From assembly GCA_008360975.2 (NCBI GenBank), contig CM039182.1, positions 107,808,443-107,872,442 of the forward strand: a stretch of DNA of 64,000 bases. Reading direction: 5' to 3'. The DNA is from Lichenostomus cassidix (Eukaryota; Chordata; Aves; Passeriformes; Meliphagidae). The notes beneath the pieces are model-generated. The model was given only the letters and a program-made list of their open reading frames with translations. It did not search any database and had not been told where the DNA came from. Position numbers and translations under genes: made by a program. Below are positions 1 through 11,335 of the stretch, piece after piece (positions within the stretch are counted from its first letter, which is position 1; each line of letters begins with the position of its first letter).

Positions 1-495
1 GTCCAGTTCTGGGCTCCTCAGTACAAGAAAGACATAGAGCTCCTGGACTGGGTCCAGTGGAGGTCAAGAAAGATGATTAAGGGGCTGGAACATCTCTCTG
101 ATGAGGACAGGCTGAGGGAGCTGGGCCTGTTCAGCCTTGAGAAGAGACATCTGAGAGAAGATCTTATCAATGTCTGTAAGTATCTGAAGGAAGGGTGCCA
201 AGAGGATGGAGCCAGGATCTTATCAGCCCAAGAAACTGGACAAGAAGCAAGGAGCAGAAACAGAGGCACAGGAAATTCCACCTGAATATGCGAAAGAACT
301 TTCTTTACTGTGCAGTGACCAAGCTCTGGAACAGATTGCCCAGAGAGGTTACGGAGTCTTCCCTCAGTGGAGATACTCAAGAAATCCTGTGCAATGTGTT
401 TTAGGATGACCCTGCTTGAGCTGGTAGGTTGGGCAACAAGGCCCTCTTTGGTCCCTTCTAACGCTCCCTGTTCTGTGATTCTGATTCTATGATTT
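1..495 (+). mobile_element. CR1 LINE, 3' end (cut by window edge)
   Basis: This is the 3' part of a chicken-repeat-1 LINE. Bases 73-285 read in frame as the C-terminal end of the CR1 ORF2 protein (reverse transcriptase tail), with the family signatures [21 protein letters not shown] and [11 protein letters not shown]. The match then moves to another frame (about 195-404, with KLWNRLPREV), so there is at least one frameshift near 270-285 and the copy is dead. The 3' untranslated end finishes in the short direct repeats GATTCTGATTCTATGATT, the normal CR1 terminus. The 5' side continues beyond the window, so its full length is unknown. CR1 copies are usually truncated at the 5' end. The family assignment is firm; the subfamily was not determined. 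Confidence 0.93.
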
Positions 496-3400
496 TGTGT
501 CCATATTCAGCAGGGCACAGACATTGCTCATCTTAAGGGACACCAGGTGGTCTGTGGCTGTGGCTGCTTTTCTTCTGTGGGCTCTGTCCAAGCTACAGAG
601 TCACTTCAGCCTATTAAAATGGCAGTTAGGGGTAATTTAATCCTAATCTGGAAGTAGGAAAAACACCAGTTGAATAATATATTCAAATATAACTTAGTTT
701 CAATCAAAGTTTTATAACTTTAAATGAAAACAATTTGCCAATGATTATGGTAGGTTTATACTCCTCTGACAATTTTAAATGGTGATTGAATGCTTTGTTT
801 ATGCTATCTAGTTTAGATAAGAGTTACTTTAAGTAATTCCTGTACCTTTTTTTCAGAAAGGCAACTAGACAGACCAAGTGGGTTCTCTCCAGTATATCTC
901 TCTTTAGAATATTTCTCTTCCTGAAAGGGGGAGTGTCCTTGAATAGGGAAGAGCATCTAGTGGAGAAAATGCTGTAGAGGGACAAAGACATTTGAGACAA
1001 CTTGCTCGGTCAATAACAGGCTAATAGAAAATATTCCAACCTATTATTGTAACCAAGATGTTCTTGTCCACAGAGGCTGGATACAGACAGACAAGAGCGT
1101 GCTCCTCCTGCAGGAAAATTGAACACCAAAGTGATAATTATTCTGAAAATTGTGCTTTGTGAGTGCAGATAAATTAATAAGCTTCACCTATAGGCAGGAT
1201 ACATGAGTTGTACATCTGGCAGTATTGCATGGCTTCCAGGCAAAATCTGGCCCTTAACATGCATCCTTAAAAGTTACATCATAGATCTCTGAGAAGATTT
1301 ATATTCCAAATTATGAGAAAGATGAAGATAAAATCAAGGCTTTTTCACTGGAGGTTTCCAGACTGTCCTTACCCATAAAAAGATTCATAAGATCAAATTA
1401 TCTCTATGAACTAGCTAGAGTTTCAGAAATCTGTGTCATTAAAAAAAAAAAAAACCATTATTTTATAGATAAAAACCTCAATTCAGCTGCACAGAGACGG
1501 AAAATTCAATGCCTGAGAGGATTTTCCATCCCTCTCCCTGCCTCAATTTGCAATAAAACACAAATATTTCAGGTTTCTGTAGGAAAAGACTTCTACCTCC
1601 AGCACCCAAAACCCTAGCAGATCTCTTCAAGAAAGTCACACTCTTGAAGACCGTATTCTGCAGTAGATCCCTGGGCAGTACAACATTAATTCACAAGAGA
1701 CTTTGAAACCATGTAGGATTTGCTATAAAATTCTGTGAAACTGAACACATCTGATATGTTGAATTGATAAATGGAAAACATAAAAAGAGTGCTTGCTCCT
1801 TTAAATGACAAAAGACAACTACAAAGTTTATTGAAGTTAACAGAAAGACTTGAAAATATTGGCTATAAATATTTGTAACATGTGGGTTTAGTATTTGTAA
1901 ATTCCTGCTGTGGGTTTTGTCTTTAACTATATCCAGCAGCAAAATATTACCATGGAAATAAATTAGATAAAGATCTCATGTAATTTCCATTCAAATTACA
2001 CAGAACTCTGACTGCCCCCAGAATATGCATCTGGTGAGAAAAAAACGCCCTCATATTTATGTTTTTAAGACTGCAAGTCCAAAAAATTGCAGAGTGATTC
2101 ATTACAAAGTCAGATATTGTCTTCACCTGAAAGGTTTCTATAATTTATTAATGGCATCACATACTTGTTTTTTTCCACATTTGTTAAGAGAATAAAATAA
2201 AGTTTTTAATGTATACAGATGTTTTAGGTACAACAACTACAGCACACAGACTCAGTGGCTTTGTTCACACTGGAATGCCTGTAGAGCCATCCTTTGCTGA
2301 GAAAATTTAACACCTATTTCTTGTTTGCTATTTCTTTTTTTAATAGGAGAGGATGGGGCTTAAATTTAGTGGGGGTGAAGAGCCTTGTTGTTGGGTGGTA
2401 ATTTTTTCTCTCTTTCCCCCTGCTCCCATGGAGATTAGTAATTCTATCCAGCATTAAATCACTGAACAGGAGTTGAACCTTATAGCAGTAAATAAAAAAT
2501 TGCACACGGAGGTAGTAAAAACTAGTTTCACTATTTTGTGAAGCTTCCTGCTACACCAGGAGCATAAGTAAATATAATTTTGGTGTCCTTATCTCCATAT
2601 TACACACAAGTTGAGGGTTTGTCAATATTCTTCTAGGCTCTTTTGAACATTTATCAGTCAGTATTGGCAGCTGTGACAGGATGACTGCTCACTGAATACC
2701 AAATGCAGCAACACAAAGCTCTCATTCTTCAAGAAGTTATTACTTTGAAATGATTATTTTTTAAGATAAGTTTTCTACAAGTACTTATGTCAGACTTTCC
2801 ACCATCTCTGCATTCTAGGAGGAGGTAAAATACTTTGATGCAAATTGTATCTGCAAGCAGTACATGTAATATGAATCTTTCTATGTAAATGGATCTTTGT
2901 ATTGAAAAGGAATTTGGTTATTCCCTAGCATATCAAGGTTTCATACATACGACTGGTTATACTAATGCCTACAATTAATAAACTTTAAATATTTTGGATG
3001 GAAACTCATACAGAATGTAATGGCATTCTTGGATTAACATATGTTTTTTTACATATTTATTAAAAAATCCAGTTTTACTTTTATTAAACGGAAAACCTGC
3101 ACCATACTGAATGCATAGAATGCCAGGGTTAGAGGTGAATAATTTCTCCAGGACACTGAAGTGCTTACTTCACAATAACTTAGGAGCTGAATGAGGATGC
3201 AGTGGGGAAAAAAAAAAACCTACAAAAAAAAACCCGCTTACCCTACAGAATTACAGATGTGCATTTGGAATAGAACAGTTTCCATACCATTATACATTTT
3301 TGCATCTGAAATGCACTTTGTTTCTATGAATTCTCTACTGCTGAGAGGGTGAATGAAAATAATTCAAGAGCGAGAGACAGACCATTTTCCTTTTAAAGAA

Positions 3401-5084
3401 AACCCTGATCACATTGAAAGGTTTTCTAATCATCCCACAGCAAATAAAATGTAATGATGGCATGTATGCAAGTCAGAAATTATCTGGCTGTTAAAAAAAT
3501 TCACTGTTTTTGTTGCTTTCGAGATACACTTTTATAGCGTATCTTGCAGATGCAATTCCATCAACCAGATGAAAAAAGATTAATTAATTAGTTGATTGCA
3601 TTAATTTGGGAAGATGCTGGAAGTGTGTTTTATATAATTTAATTTACATTTACTCTTGAAATAATGTACTCTGATGGTAATAACTAAGACAATCCAGCTC
3701 CTTTTCTCTTACAAAAAGAATCTGTTTATAAAATAAAAGAAAATGTGTTTCAGTGTCTGAGAAAAGAAATTGCTAAAGGTTTCTATGAAGTGGGAAAAAC
3801 TCATCTTTTAAGACCTATAAAAGCAGTAAAAAGTTTTCCGTATAGATATGGCATTTTTCTAGGAGTACCTTGCATAATACTTATCTAATTTAGCAAATGA
3901 TAACAACAATATTTTTTTCCCAGTTAATATTTCAAAACTTTTTCTGTGTTTTACCTATCAGTATTGGTTTTTTCTGCATTCTTTATTCTCATTGCTATTT
4001 TCTTTGGTTCCAATTGGTATTGTTGCTCATTCTTAGCTGAGTAATGTCTACCCTTAAACTAATTTTTCATGAGTGTTCATGATGCTGGAACTTGAATCCA
4101 GAAAGAAAGAAAACACAAAGGGATACATATATCTTCAAAGAAAGTCACTAATAATGTGAATAAATACCCCTGCAAGTAACATTTACTCAACTCTAGTCTT
4201 AACTGCACCTTGCAATCTGTAAGCTTAAGTTTGTTGCTTCACTTAATTAGGCTTTTTCCTTTTAATTCAGCTTGTATTTTACGGTTGTTTCCAGACCTCT
4301 ATTGCTAAAATGGCAGAAGTTTAATTATTTCTTGATTTGCATGTAAAAACAGCATCATTAGTGACATTAAAAAAAGGCAAACATTCTCACTCTTTAAAGT
4401 AACAAGGGGTTTGTAGTCCAATCTCTAAAAAACGCAATCCCGCATCTGCTTTGTTTCATCCTGTTTAAAATCTTTGTGCTTCTTAAATGATGTACCACAG
4501 TACACATGAGTAATTAAGAGGAAAACCTGGGCTGATGGAAAGCATTGATTTTGGATTAAAAACAATTAATTCCTCCAACTGCGAGCTGCGTGTTCATATT
4601 GTTTGTTGTTGTAGTTATTCAGGAATCAGTCGAGTCATTTATGCAAATATCTGTGTATCTCCAAGAGTTCTGAGGATCTTTGAATGGGTAATTAATTGTG
4701 GTAAACTTCTTATTTGAAATGGATCATTCATTTTCCCACTTGGAGTTTTTATCATCATAGGGCACAGGAGGCAGTGTCACAGACTAGCACTGTTGTTAGA
4801 TAAGCAGACTCTTAGAACTGCACACAGACCTAAGCTGAAGCCAGCACAGCCAAATGTAAGATGAAAGGGCATATGAAGACCTGGTGAAACAAAGAAAACA
4901 TAAAGCTTGCTAGGAAATTTCATTGACATATCATCAGGAGTGTTATTTTCAAGCTTTTTATTAGAATTTGCATTGAGGGGAAGAATTTTGACGGACAGAA
5001 AGGGGTTAGTCCTTCTACTTCTCAAGACATGGTCTCCCAAATGTGAGAAACTGTCTGTAAGTACTTGGGATTTAACACATGAGC
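496..5084. other. Unique AT-rich noncoding DNA
   Basis: I see no gene, RNA gene or recognisable repeat in this stretch. It has short A/T runs (A14 at 1441-1454, A-rich at 3209-3231) and only short chance open frames. One segment near 3520-3640 carries clustered homeodomain-type sites and is listed separately. Confidence 0.6.
3520..3640. promoter_or_regulatory. Candidate conserved noncoding element with homeodomain-type sites
   Basis: The core at 3580-3606 contains TAATTAATTAG followed by GTTGATTGCATTAATTT, giving several overlapping TAAT/ATTA homeodomain cores and a TGATTG site within 30 bases. Such clusters are common in vertebrate developmental enhancers. That is only an inference: AT-rich DNA produces TAAT motifs by chance and conservation cannot be tested here. 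Confidence 0.25.
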
Positions 5085-5265
5085 AATAGCGGGAGGAATA
5101 AGCAGAAGTGGGAGCCAGCAATGAGTGAAAGGTGGCAATATACAGGGAAGGACATAACTGTGAAGGGCTTTGAAAGTGAGGAAAGAAGCTTATGCTTGAT
5201 TTGTTGGAAAGGGACAGGCAACAAAAAGAGTGGGTGGTAACAAAGCTTCAAAAATGTTCTTCAGA
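5085..5265 (-). repeat. Possible ancient interspersed repeat (LINE-like, antisense)
   Basis: On the minus strand, around 5155-5215, a short stretch reads in frame as LTFKALHSYV. This resembles the HxxKLLxLTFKALHxLxP segment just downstream of the reverse transcriptase in L2/CR1-clade LINEs. The flanking plus-strand text (GAAGGGCTTTGAAAGTGAGG and following) also resembles an old amniote repeat as I remember it. The copy is heavily decayed, with stop codons and no visible ends. The class is uncertain and chance similarity is possible. Confidence 0.38.
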
Positions 5266-6484
5266 ACAACATTAAGAGTGGGGTGGAGCTGTACTTATCA
5301 TCAGACAAGTGATGTGACAAAAGCCTGAATATTAACTGCATCTGAGTTTCCAAGTCCTTAAGGACACCTGGCGTTTAAGGAGACAAGGATATCTAAATTA
5401 TATCTCCTGCAAGGCAGTGAAGGGAGGGATAATAAAAGCTTGGGGGAAATATCTCTTGGAGGTAGGAGTGAAGGTTTGTTGGGATCTTCTCTGGTTCTTT
5501 TGTGGTTTATTTCAACTGATTCAGAGCAATTTCTTTGGGGTCAATTCTGCAATAAAGAGGCTCGATTTGAAGTTTTCTTTAGATAAAGTTGTTTTCATGA
5601 GCCAAATGATATTTTAAGGGACAAGGTCATTAAATGAAATAAATTTTGATTCAATAGAAAGTACATTTTCACCAGGAAATCTTTCCAATGAAAAACCTTT
5701 AACTATCTTAAAATGAATATTTTGTAAGCAACCAAATATCTGGCAAGAATTATCTAAAAAATGTTTTTGAATGATGAGAATTTTGCGTGCAAACAAGACT
5801 GGGTCATGCATAAATTGATAATCAAAAGAAGAGTGCATTTGCATACCATTCATAATGACTAAGCCATCAATATTTAAGAAAATATTCCTGAATCTAATTT
5901 TCTATCATCACGTTTCTGAGTACAGCACAAGCTGTCAAAAAATACTTTATAAAACTGTAAATTTGTATCTGTGATGTCCTTACCAGCTTTTTTTTAAATC
6001 ACAACTACTTTTCTTTTTCTTTCCCAATTTATTATAAGAAAGGCATTATAGCAAGCATATAATATTAACTGTAACCTAGACTACAGAGAATAAATATACA
6101 AAAAGCCTGCTGTAGGTAGAACGTCTCTGTATTATTTCTGTCTTTGTGCACTAACAAGGACCACAGTTAGAAACAGTATTTGTATACATTCTTTTAAGTG
6201 ACCTCAGGTTATTTTAGGAAATTTAGCCAAGATCATACAATAGTAATAAACATCCTTTTTAGAATCTTAGGACTCATAAATTCTGCAGATAACATTGGGA
6301 GAGCAAGAAAGAACCTCAAGAAACTTGTAATCCTCTTCCTCTTCCCTGAAGCTTTGAATCACAAAGCTTTGTTAGCCACTAGAGCTTGGTACTGATGTAT
6401 TGGTAACTATCACCTTTACAGTCCTCATGTGTGATGGACTGTACCTGGAAATATTTCTCCTTCTGGGGTTTATCTTTCATTGAA
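5266..6484. other. Unique AT-rich noncoding DNA
   Basis: No coding region, repeat end or RNA gene was recognised. Only short chance open frames occur. Confidence 0.6.
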
Positions 6485-6768
6485 ACACAGAATCATTTAG
6501 GCTGGAAAAGACCCTTAAGATCATCAAGTCCAGCCATTAACCCAGTGCTACCAAGTCCACCACTAAACCATGTCCCGAAGCATCACATCTCTATGTCTTA
6601 AACACCTCCTGGATTGTGACTTGAACATTTCCCTAGGCAGCCTGTTCTGATGCTTGACAACCCTTTCAGTGAAGAATTTTTTTTCCTAATACCAATTCTA
6701 AACCTCCTCTTGCACAACTAGACATTGTTACCTCTTATGACTTGTTATCTGGGAAAAGAAAATGATCC

Positions 6769-6774
6769 CCCACC
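6769..6774. repeat. Left target-site duplication of the solo LTR
   Basis: CCCACC directly precedes the LTR start TGTAGC and is repeated exactly after the LTR end. The CR1 consensus has this sequence once at this point, which confirms the duplication. Confidence 0.88.
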
Positions 6775-6960
6775 TGTAGCAACGTGGGGGTTTTAGGATT
6801 CCATGTGCTCCTTTGTCCCTCTGCTTTGTATACCATTGGTTCATTTTGAAATATGCTCTGCTGTACCCGAAATCTATTGGTGGGTTCCCTATGCCTGTCT
6901 TCCCTTCAGACTCCCCGGGACTGGCTCTGGGGGAGACAGTCCCTCCCCTTCCTTTCCCTT

Positions 6961-6966
6961 TATAAA
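6961..6966 (+). promoter_or_regulatory. TATA box of the solo LTR
   Basis: TATAAA preceded by a pyrimidine-rich run (CCTTTCCCTT), placed 187 bases into the LTR, where the U3 promoter is expected. Confidence 0.7.
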
Positions 6967-7079
6967 GCGATGTCCAGATCTGCTCGAGGTCTGCATCTCT
7001 GGGCTGGCAGCCTGTATCCCGTCCCAGCTTTTCCTCCCCCCTTCTCCTCCCCTGCAACCCGCTTTTCCCAGTTACCCCA

Positions 7080-7085
7080 AATAAA
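7080..7085 (+). terminator. Polyadenylation signal of the solo LTR
   Basis: AATAAA lies about 115 bases downstream of the TATA box, the expected R-region position in an LTR. Confidence 0.7.
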
Positions 7086-7282
7086 CCTCCCTGCCAGAAC
7101 AGAGATGGAGTCCAGCTCTTCCTTCGCCTTACTTAATTTCCTGCTTGAATTGACATGGTTTGGAGACTGATGCCATGCCGCAGAACCTCCGCCCGCTCCA
7201 GATCCGGTGGGATTACACAAACCAGGGACCCTGGACCAGGGGGGAGCTGGCCTGTGCAGCCCCCCCGGCCCGTGATACATCA

Positions 7283-7288
7283 CCCACC
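7283..7288. repeat. Right target-site duplication of the solo LTR
   Basis: An exact second copy of CCCACC directly after the LTR's terminal CA; the CR1 sequence resumes from here. Confidence 0.88.
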
Positions 7289-8911
7289 CAGCCAGAACCT
7301 CCTTTCAAATAGTTGTGGAGAGCAATAAGGTTCCCCAAAACCTCCTTTTCTCCAGACTAAACATCCTCAGCTTCCTCAGCTGCTCCTCCTAAGACTAGTT
7401 TTCCTTCACGAGCCTTGTTGCCCTTCTCTGGACACACTCCAGCACCTCAGTATCCTTCTGGTAGTGAGGGGCCCAAAACTGAGCACAGGATTCAAGCTGC
7501 AGCCTCATCTGTGCTGAGTACAGAAGGAAAATAATTTCCCTGTTCTGCTGGCTATAGTATTAATGATACAGGCCAGGATGCCATTGGCTTTCTTGGTTGC
7601 CTGGGTATGCCAATGATTCATGTTCATCATCATGTTAACCAGCATCCACAGATCCTTTTCCACCTAGCAGCTTTCCAGACACTCTTCCCCAAGCCTGTAA
7701 CACTGCATGAGTTTATTGTGACCCAAGTGCAGGACCCAGAACTTCATCTGGTTCAACCTCATAAAATTGGCCTCAGCCCATCCACTCAGCCTCTCCAGAT
7801 CTCTGCAGAGCCTTCTTGCCCTCTGGCAGATCAACATTCTCACTCAGCATGGCGTTGTCTGTGAACTGACTGAGGGCACCGTTAACCTCTTTGTCCATAT
7901 TATTGATAAAGGTATTAAACAGAACTGGCCCAATACTGAGACCCAGGGCACACCACTTGTGAATGGATGTCACTCGGACTAAATTCCATTCACCACAACT
8001 TTTTTGAATGTGAACATTCAGACAGTTTCTATCCAGAAAAGAGCACACCCATCCAAGCTATGAGCAGCCATTTTCTCCACAAGAATGCTCCACAAGGATT
8101 GTCAGATATTTTTTAGATTTTTAGATTTAGAGCTTGCATGTACCAAAGAGAAAGATGTATCATGCCAGCACAGTACCACTGATCAATTAATGTAAAAGAT
8201 CCTGCTCTGCCCCTTCCACACTCATCTTGTCTTTTAAAACATGCTCTAAGAGACTCAGATTTGAAGCAGGTGGTACAAGTATAGGTTAGTGGGTTACAGC
8301 CTTTAATTACCTGTGATATCCTGGAGGATTAATGACAATCTACCACACAGATGCCTGCAGAGATCATTACTTCCCCTTTTCAAAGACTAATTATGTCTAG
8401 CATGATGAACTATGTCATCTAGCATATAGAAATTATTACTTCAGTTTGAAAATCAAAAATCAGGAAACAAAGACATTCTACTTTTTTTCTTGGTCATGGT
8501 TTTATCGAGTTTCTCTGTGATTGATGGTTTTGCATAAAGATTGTATTAACATATGTGAAAATGCTAACTGGAATATGTTCATGAAGCGTTTTTGCTGGGG
8601 CCTCTTCATCTCAATTACATGAGACACTGGTGCATAGGATCATTCATATTACTGTGTGCTAAATGAAGTAGGTGAAGCCTTAGGCAACACAGTACCACAG
8701 AATTACCTAATGTGACTATATCCTAAAGCAATGCATGCCCTGCTACATCTTATAACTAAATTGTCTCATGAATATGCAAAATGTAGTTAAATTGTGGAGA
8801 ACACAAAATTATTTACAATTCAAATACCATCACCCAAATGCATATTAAAATTAATGACTTTTGGATAAATGCTAATGAATAGGAAATAATTCTGCTTAAA
8901 AAATAATATTC

Positions 8912-8932
8912 ATACATCAATAATTGATGTAT
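8912..8932. repeat. Perfect 9-bp inverted repeat, 3-nt loop
   Basis: ATACATCAA and TTGATGTAT flank the loop TAA. Confidence 0.75.
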
Positions 8933-10544
8933 TTTTCTTTTGAAACTAAGTAGCTCCCTTTCCAGCTAGAATAGAAACAATAACATACTAGTTATTTGTA
9001 CTAAATGGTCTTTTATCAGAACTTATATTTATGCCTACATACTGCTTTTCTGTTTCTCAGCATGACCTCAGTCAGAATTATTTTATGCATAATTAGTTTT
9101 TGCACGTTCAGATCAATACCTTGGCACAAACAATACACATGACTAGACTCGGCATGCTAACTGCCAAGAATTCATACACAGGCATTGACTAAAAAGGGAA
9201 AAGCAGACATGTTTCAACATGGTTTTGTGTGTGTACTCTTTGAGGGGATGGATGAAGTTCCAAGTAATGGAAAAAAACCCATATGAAGTCAGGAAATTTC
9301 TGAAGTTACCACTTTAAAATGCATGCTTACACTCAACACTGGAATAGCACAAGCAAACATCTACCATATGTGACTGTGCTTTTCACACATCAGTTTCTTC
9401 TGCATGTGGTTTTGTGATGGACAAGAAGACAAATCACTGGCTACCTCTGTCCAAAATGGTTAATTGCTGTAGTTCAAGTCAGATAATTTAACATGTATTA
9501 TGGTTCAGTAGAAAATATCCTAAGTAGGAAAGTGATGACTGAAAAAGTCAATCTAGTCATATAGACATTCATAAATAACTTAGAATCACTGAGACGCCTG
9601 AAAAGAGTTCCTTTTTTAACAAATATACCATGTTCTGCTTTTAAAATTCCGAGTTATAGAATGGATTAAATATACTTCTCTAATCACTTAGGTGAACAAG
9701 TGCAAGAGCAAGACCTAAATAAAATAAGAGGATCCTCCATTTCACTTTTCATTAAAACTGAACTTTAATCTCAGCTTTAGGGAACACAACTAAAAAAGGT
9801 CAGATTTTTGTAGGCATTGTAATCTGCAAAATGTCATTACTTCACAATGGTTTGGGCAGACCTTTTAGAGAGACCAGATATACCAGAGCCATTTCCAATG
9901 AAACACTGCTGGAAATCAACCTGTGCTCTTGCTCAATTTTGTCTCCCCTGGGACTCCCTGCTGCGCTAGGCTCTGGATCCAAGGAGCACTTGCTGCTAGA
10001 GGAAGGCAACTCACGTGCAACCTTCTTTCTGAAACACTTGCATGGAAGGAGGCACCTGGGAACAAACTGCAAATTTCTGTTCCTCATACACCAAACTGTT
10101 CAGAAATCTCCTTTTTAAAAAAAAAATCACTCATATGTGTTGGCTTAGTCAGGTGCTATTAGGCTGCACTGCCCATCTCTGACTATGGATTTCAGCAGAC
10201 TCTTCTCTACCATGTATATCAATTCTTTTCCTGGTTACATATTAAAAAAAAAGTCTATTCTTCCATCATCTTAGTGAAAAATAATAAAGTTACACCATCA
10301 GCAACACTGACTGTATTTCATCAAAAGTGAATTTCCTCAAGGCACCAGAAAGCAAATGACACTTTAGAATAATTTGCAATTTTTGTAAAGTGTTCCACTC
10401 CCACTCCCTCATGGATTTTTAATATTCATGCTGTAGCTCTGGTTATAGGAATTGAATACTCTTGCAGCCTAACAAATCCATCTTGGTGATTTTAGTTGGA
10501 TTGTTAATGTTGAAGCAAAGACCATTTATCTCACAAGAGTGATT

Positions 10545-10574
10545 GGAAACATACTTCCTTTCAAGTATGTTTCC
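10545..10574. repeat. Perfect 12-bp inverted repeat, 6-nt loop
   Basis: GGAAACATACTT (10545-10556) and its exact reverse complement AAGTATGTTTCC (10563-10574) flank CCTTTC. No A-track follows as in a terminator, and a hairpin this perfect in unique DNA suggests a local template switch. Confidence 0.85.
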
Positions 10575-11149
10575 TAACATGAAAATATTTCTGATTAAAG
10601 TTTTGTTAGTTCAATTAAAAAAACCAAACAAAAAACAGTGAAGAGAAAATTATGGAGAAAAAATAGTTTATGAAAATGCTATTTCCCATCTCCAGATTTT
10701 TTCTTCTGCTGGATGTGCCAGAATGGTCCTGAACTGTGATTACACCCAAGACTTGAAGTCAACACACTGGTATGAAAATTCCTTGAAATTAACAGTAAAG
10801 GATTACTAATTCATGTTCTGCCATGATACTTTCATGGCCTATTCACATTGTCCAGTGGAAAAGGAATATTTGTGCAATTGTATTGTGATGTTTTCCATTT
10901 ACACGTGTTTTAACATCTGAGGCTGACCTCCTGATGCATGTTTCATAAAGTCAAGGTCACTTCAACAGATTTGTGATCATCTGAAAGCCAAAGAATTGAA
11001 AGAATCTCCTAATCCTGTAAATCACTTTTAGACCTAACATTACAATGCATAGATGAGGCCTGGTGATGGATACATTTCACACTTTAACTTCAGGGGGTCC
11101 ACGAGAAGCACACCAAAAATAAAAACAATTCCCTCAGACCAACCCCCAT

Positions 11150-11335
11150 ACCTGCCTCCCAAAAAAACAAAAAGAAAACCCCAAAAAACAAAAATAAAAA
11201 CAAAAACAAACCAACCAACCAAACAAAAACCTAAAACCAAAAAATCTACAAATAATAAAGAAAAATGTTTGAAAGTACACTGTGGGGAAAAAAATAACCC
11301 AACAACCCGCACAAGAAAGCAAAAAACCCCAAAAA
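11150..11335. repeat. A/C-rich low-complexity tract
   Basis: The plus strand is almost devoid of G and T over long stretches, with CAAAA- and AACC-type iterations (CCAACCAACCAAAC at 11211-11224). Because of this composition both strands stay open over more than 140 codons (11053-11487 plus, 11040-11516 minus). These frames are lysine/threonine-rich on one side and phenylalanine-rich on the other and are not regarded as genes. Confidence 0.8.

Larger units (their letters stand above)
6775..7282 (+). mobile_element. Solo LTR of an endogenous retrovirus (508 bp)
   Basis: The segment starts TGTAGCAACG and ends GATACATCA, the usual TG...CA LTR termini, and interrupts a CR1 copy. It is flanked by identical 6-bp copies of CCCACC. 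Inside are a TATA box (TATAAA, 6961-6966) and, about 115 bases on, a polyadenylation signal (AATAAA, 7080-7085), giving the U3-R-U5 order on the plus strand. No internal retroviral genes are present, so this is a solo LTR left by recombination between two LTRs. The 6-bp duplication is typical of class II (ERVK/alpha-beta-type) elements, though the family was not identified by name. It is GC-richer than its surroundings and still has many CpGs, suggesting a fairly recent insertion, later than the CR1. Open frames across it are by-products of its composition. Confidence 0.87.
6485..8098 (-). mobile_element. CR1 LINE, long 3' fragment, split by a solo LTR
   Basis: The element runs on the minus strand: its 3' end lies at about 6485 (CAGAATCATTTAGGCTGG on the plus strand) and the truncated 5' side at about 8098. 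Bases 6485-6774 and 7283-8098 join into one CR1 once the inserted LTR and one copy of its target duplication are ignored. The segment 7773-8048 reads as part of the ORF2 reverse transcriptase palm, with GPVLFNTFINN at residues 40-50 of that frame. The catalytic F/YADD box is FTDN (residues 62-65, bases 7854-7865), and the SGVPQGS-type motif ahead of it is disrupted. Downstream plus-strand text corresponds to the antisense of the rest of ORF2. Frame breaks and the lost aspartate show it is inactive. It keeps roughly 1.1 kb of CR1 sequence, the longest copy in the window. Confidence 0.93.

Noticed and set aside
4777..5121. A 114-codon minus-strand frame
   Set aside because: No recognisable domain; it partly overlaps the suspected ancient repeat and lacks gene context.
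6728..7283. Several frames of about 100 codons on both strands
   Set aside because: They fall in the GC-rich solo LTR, where stop codons are rare; no retroviral protein motif is present.
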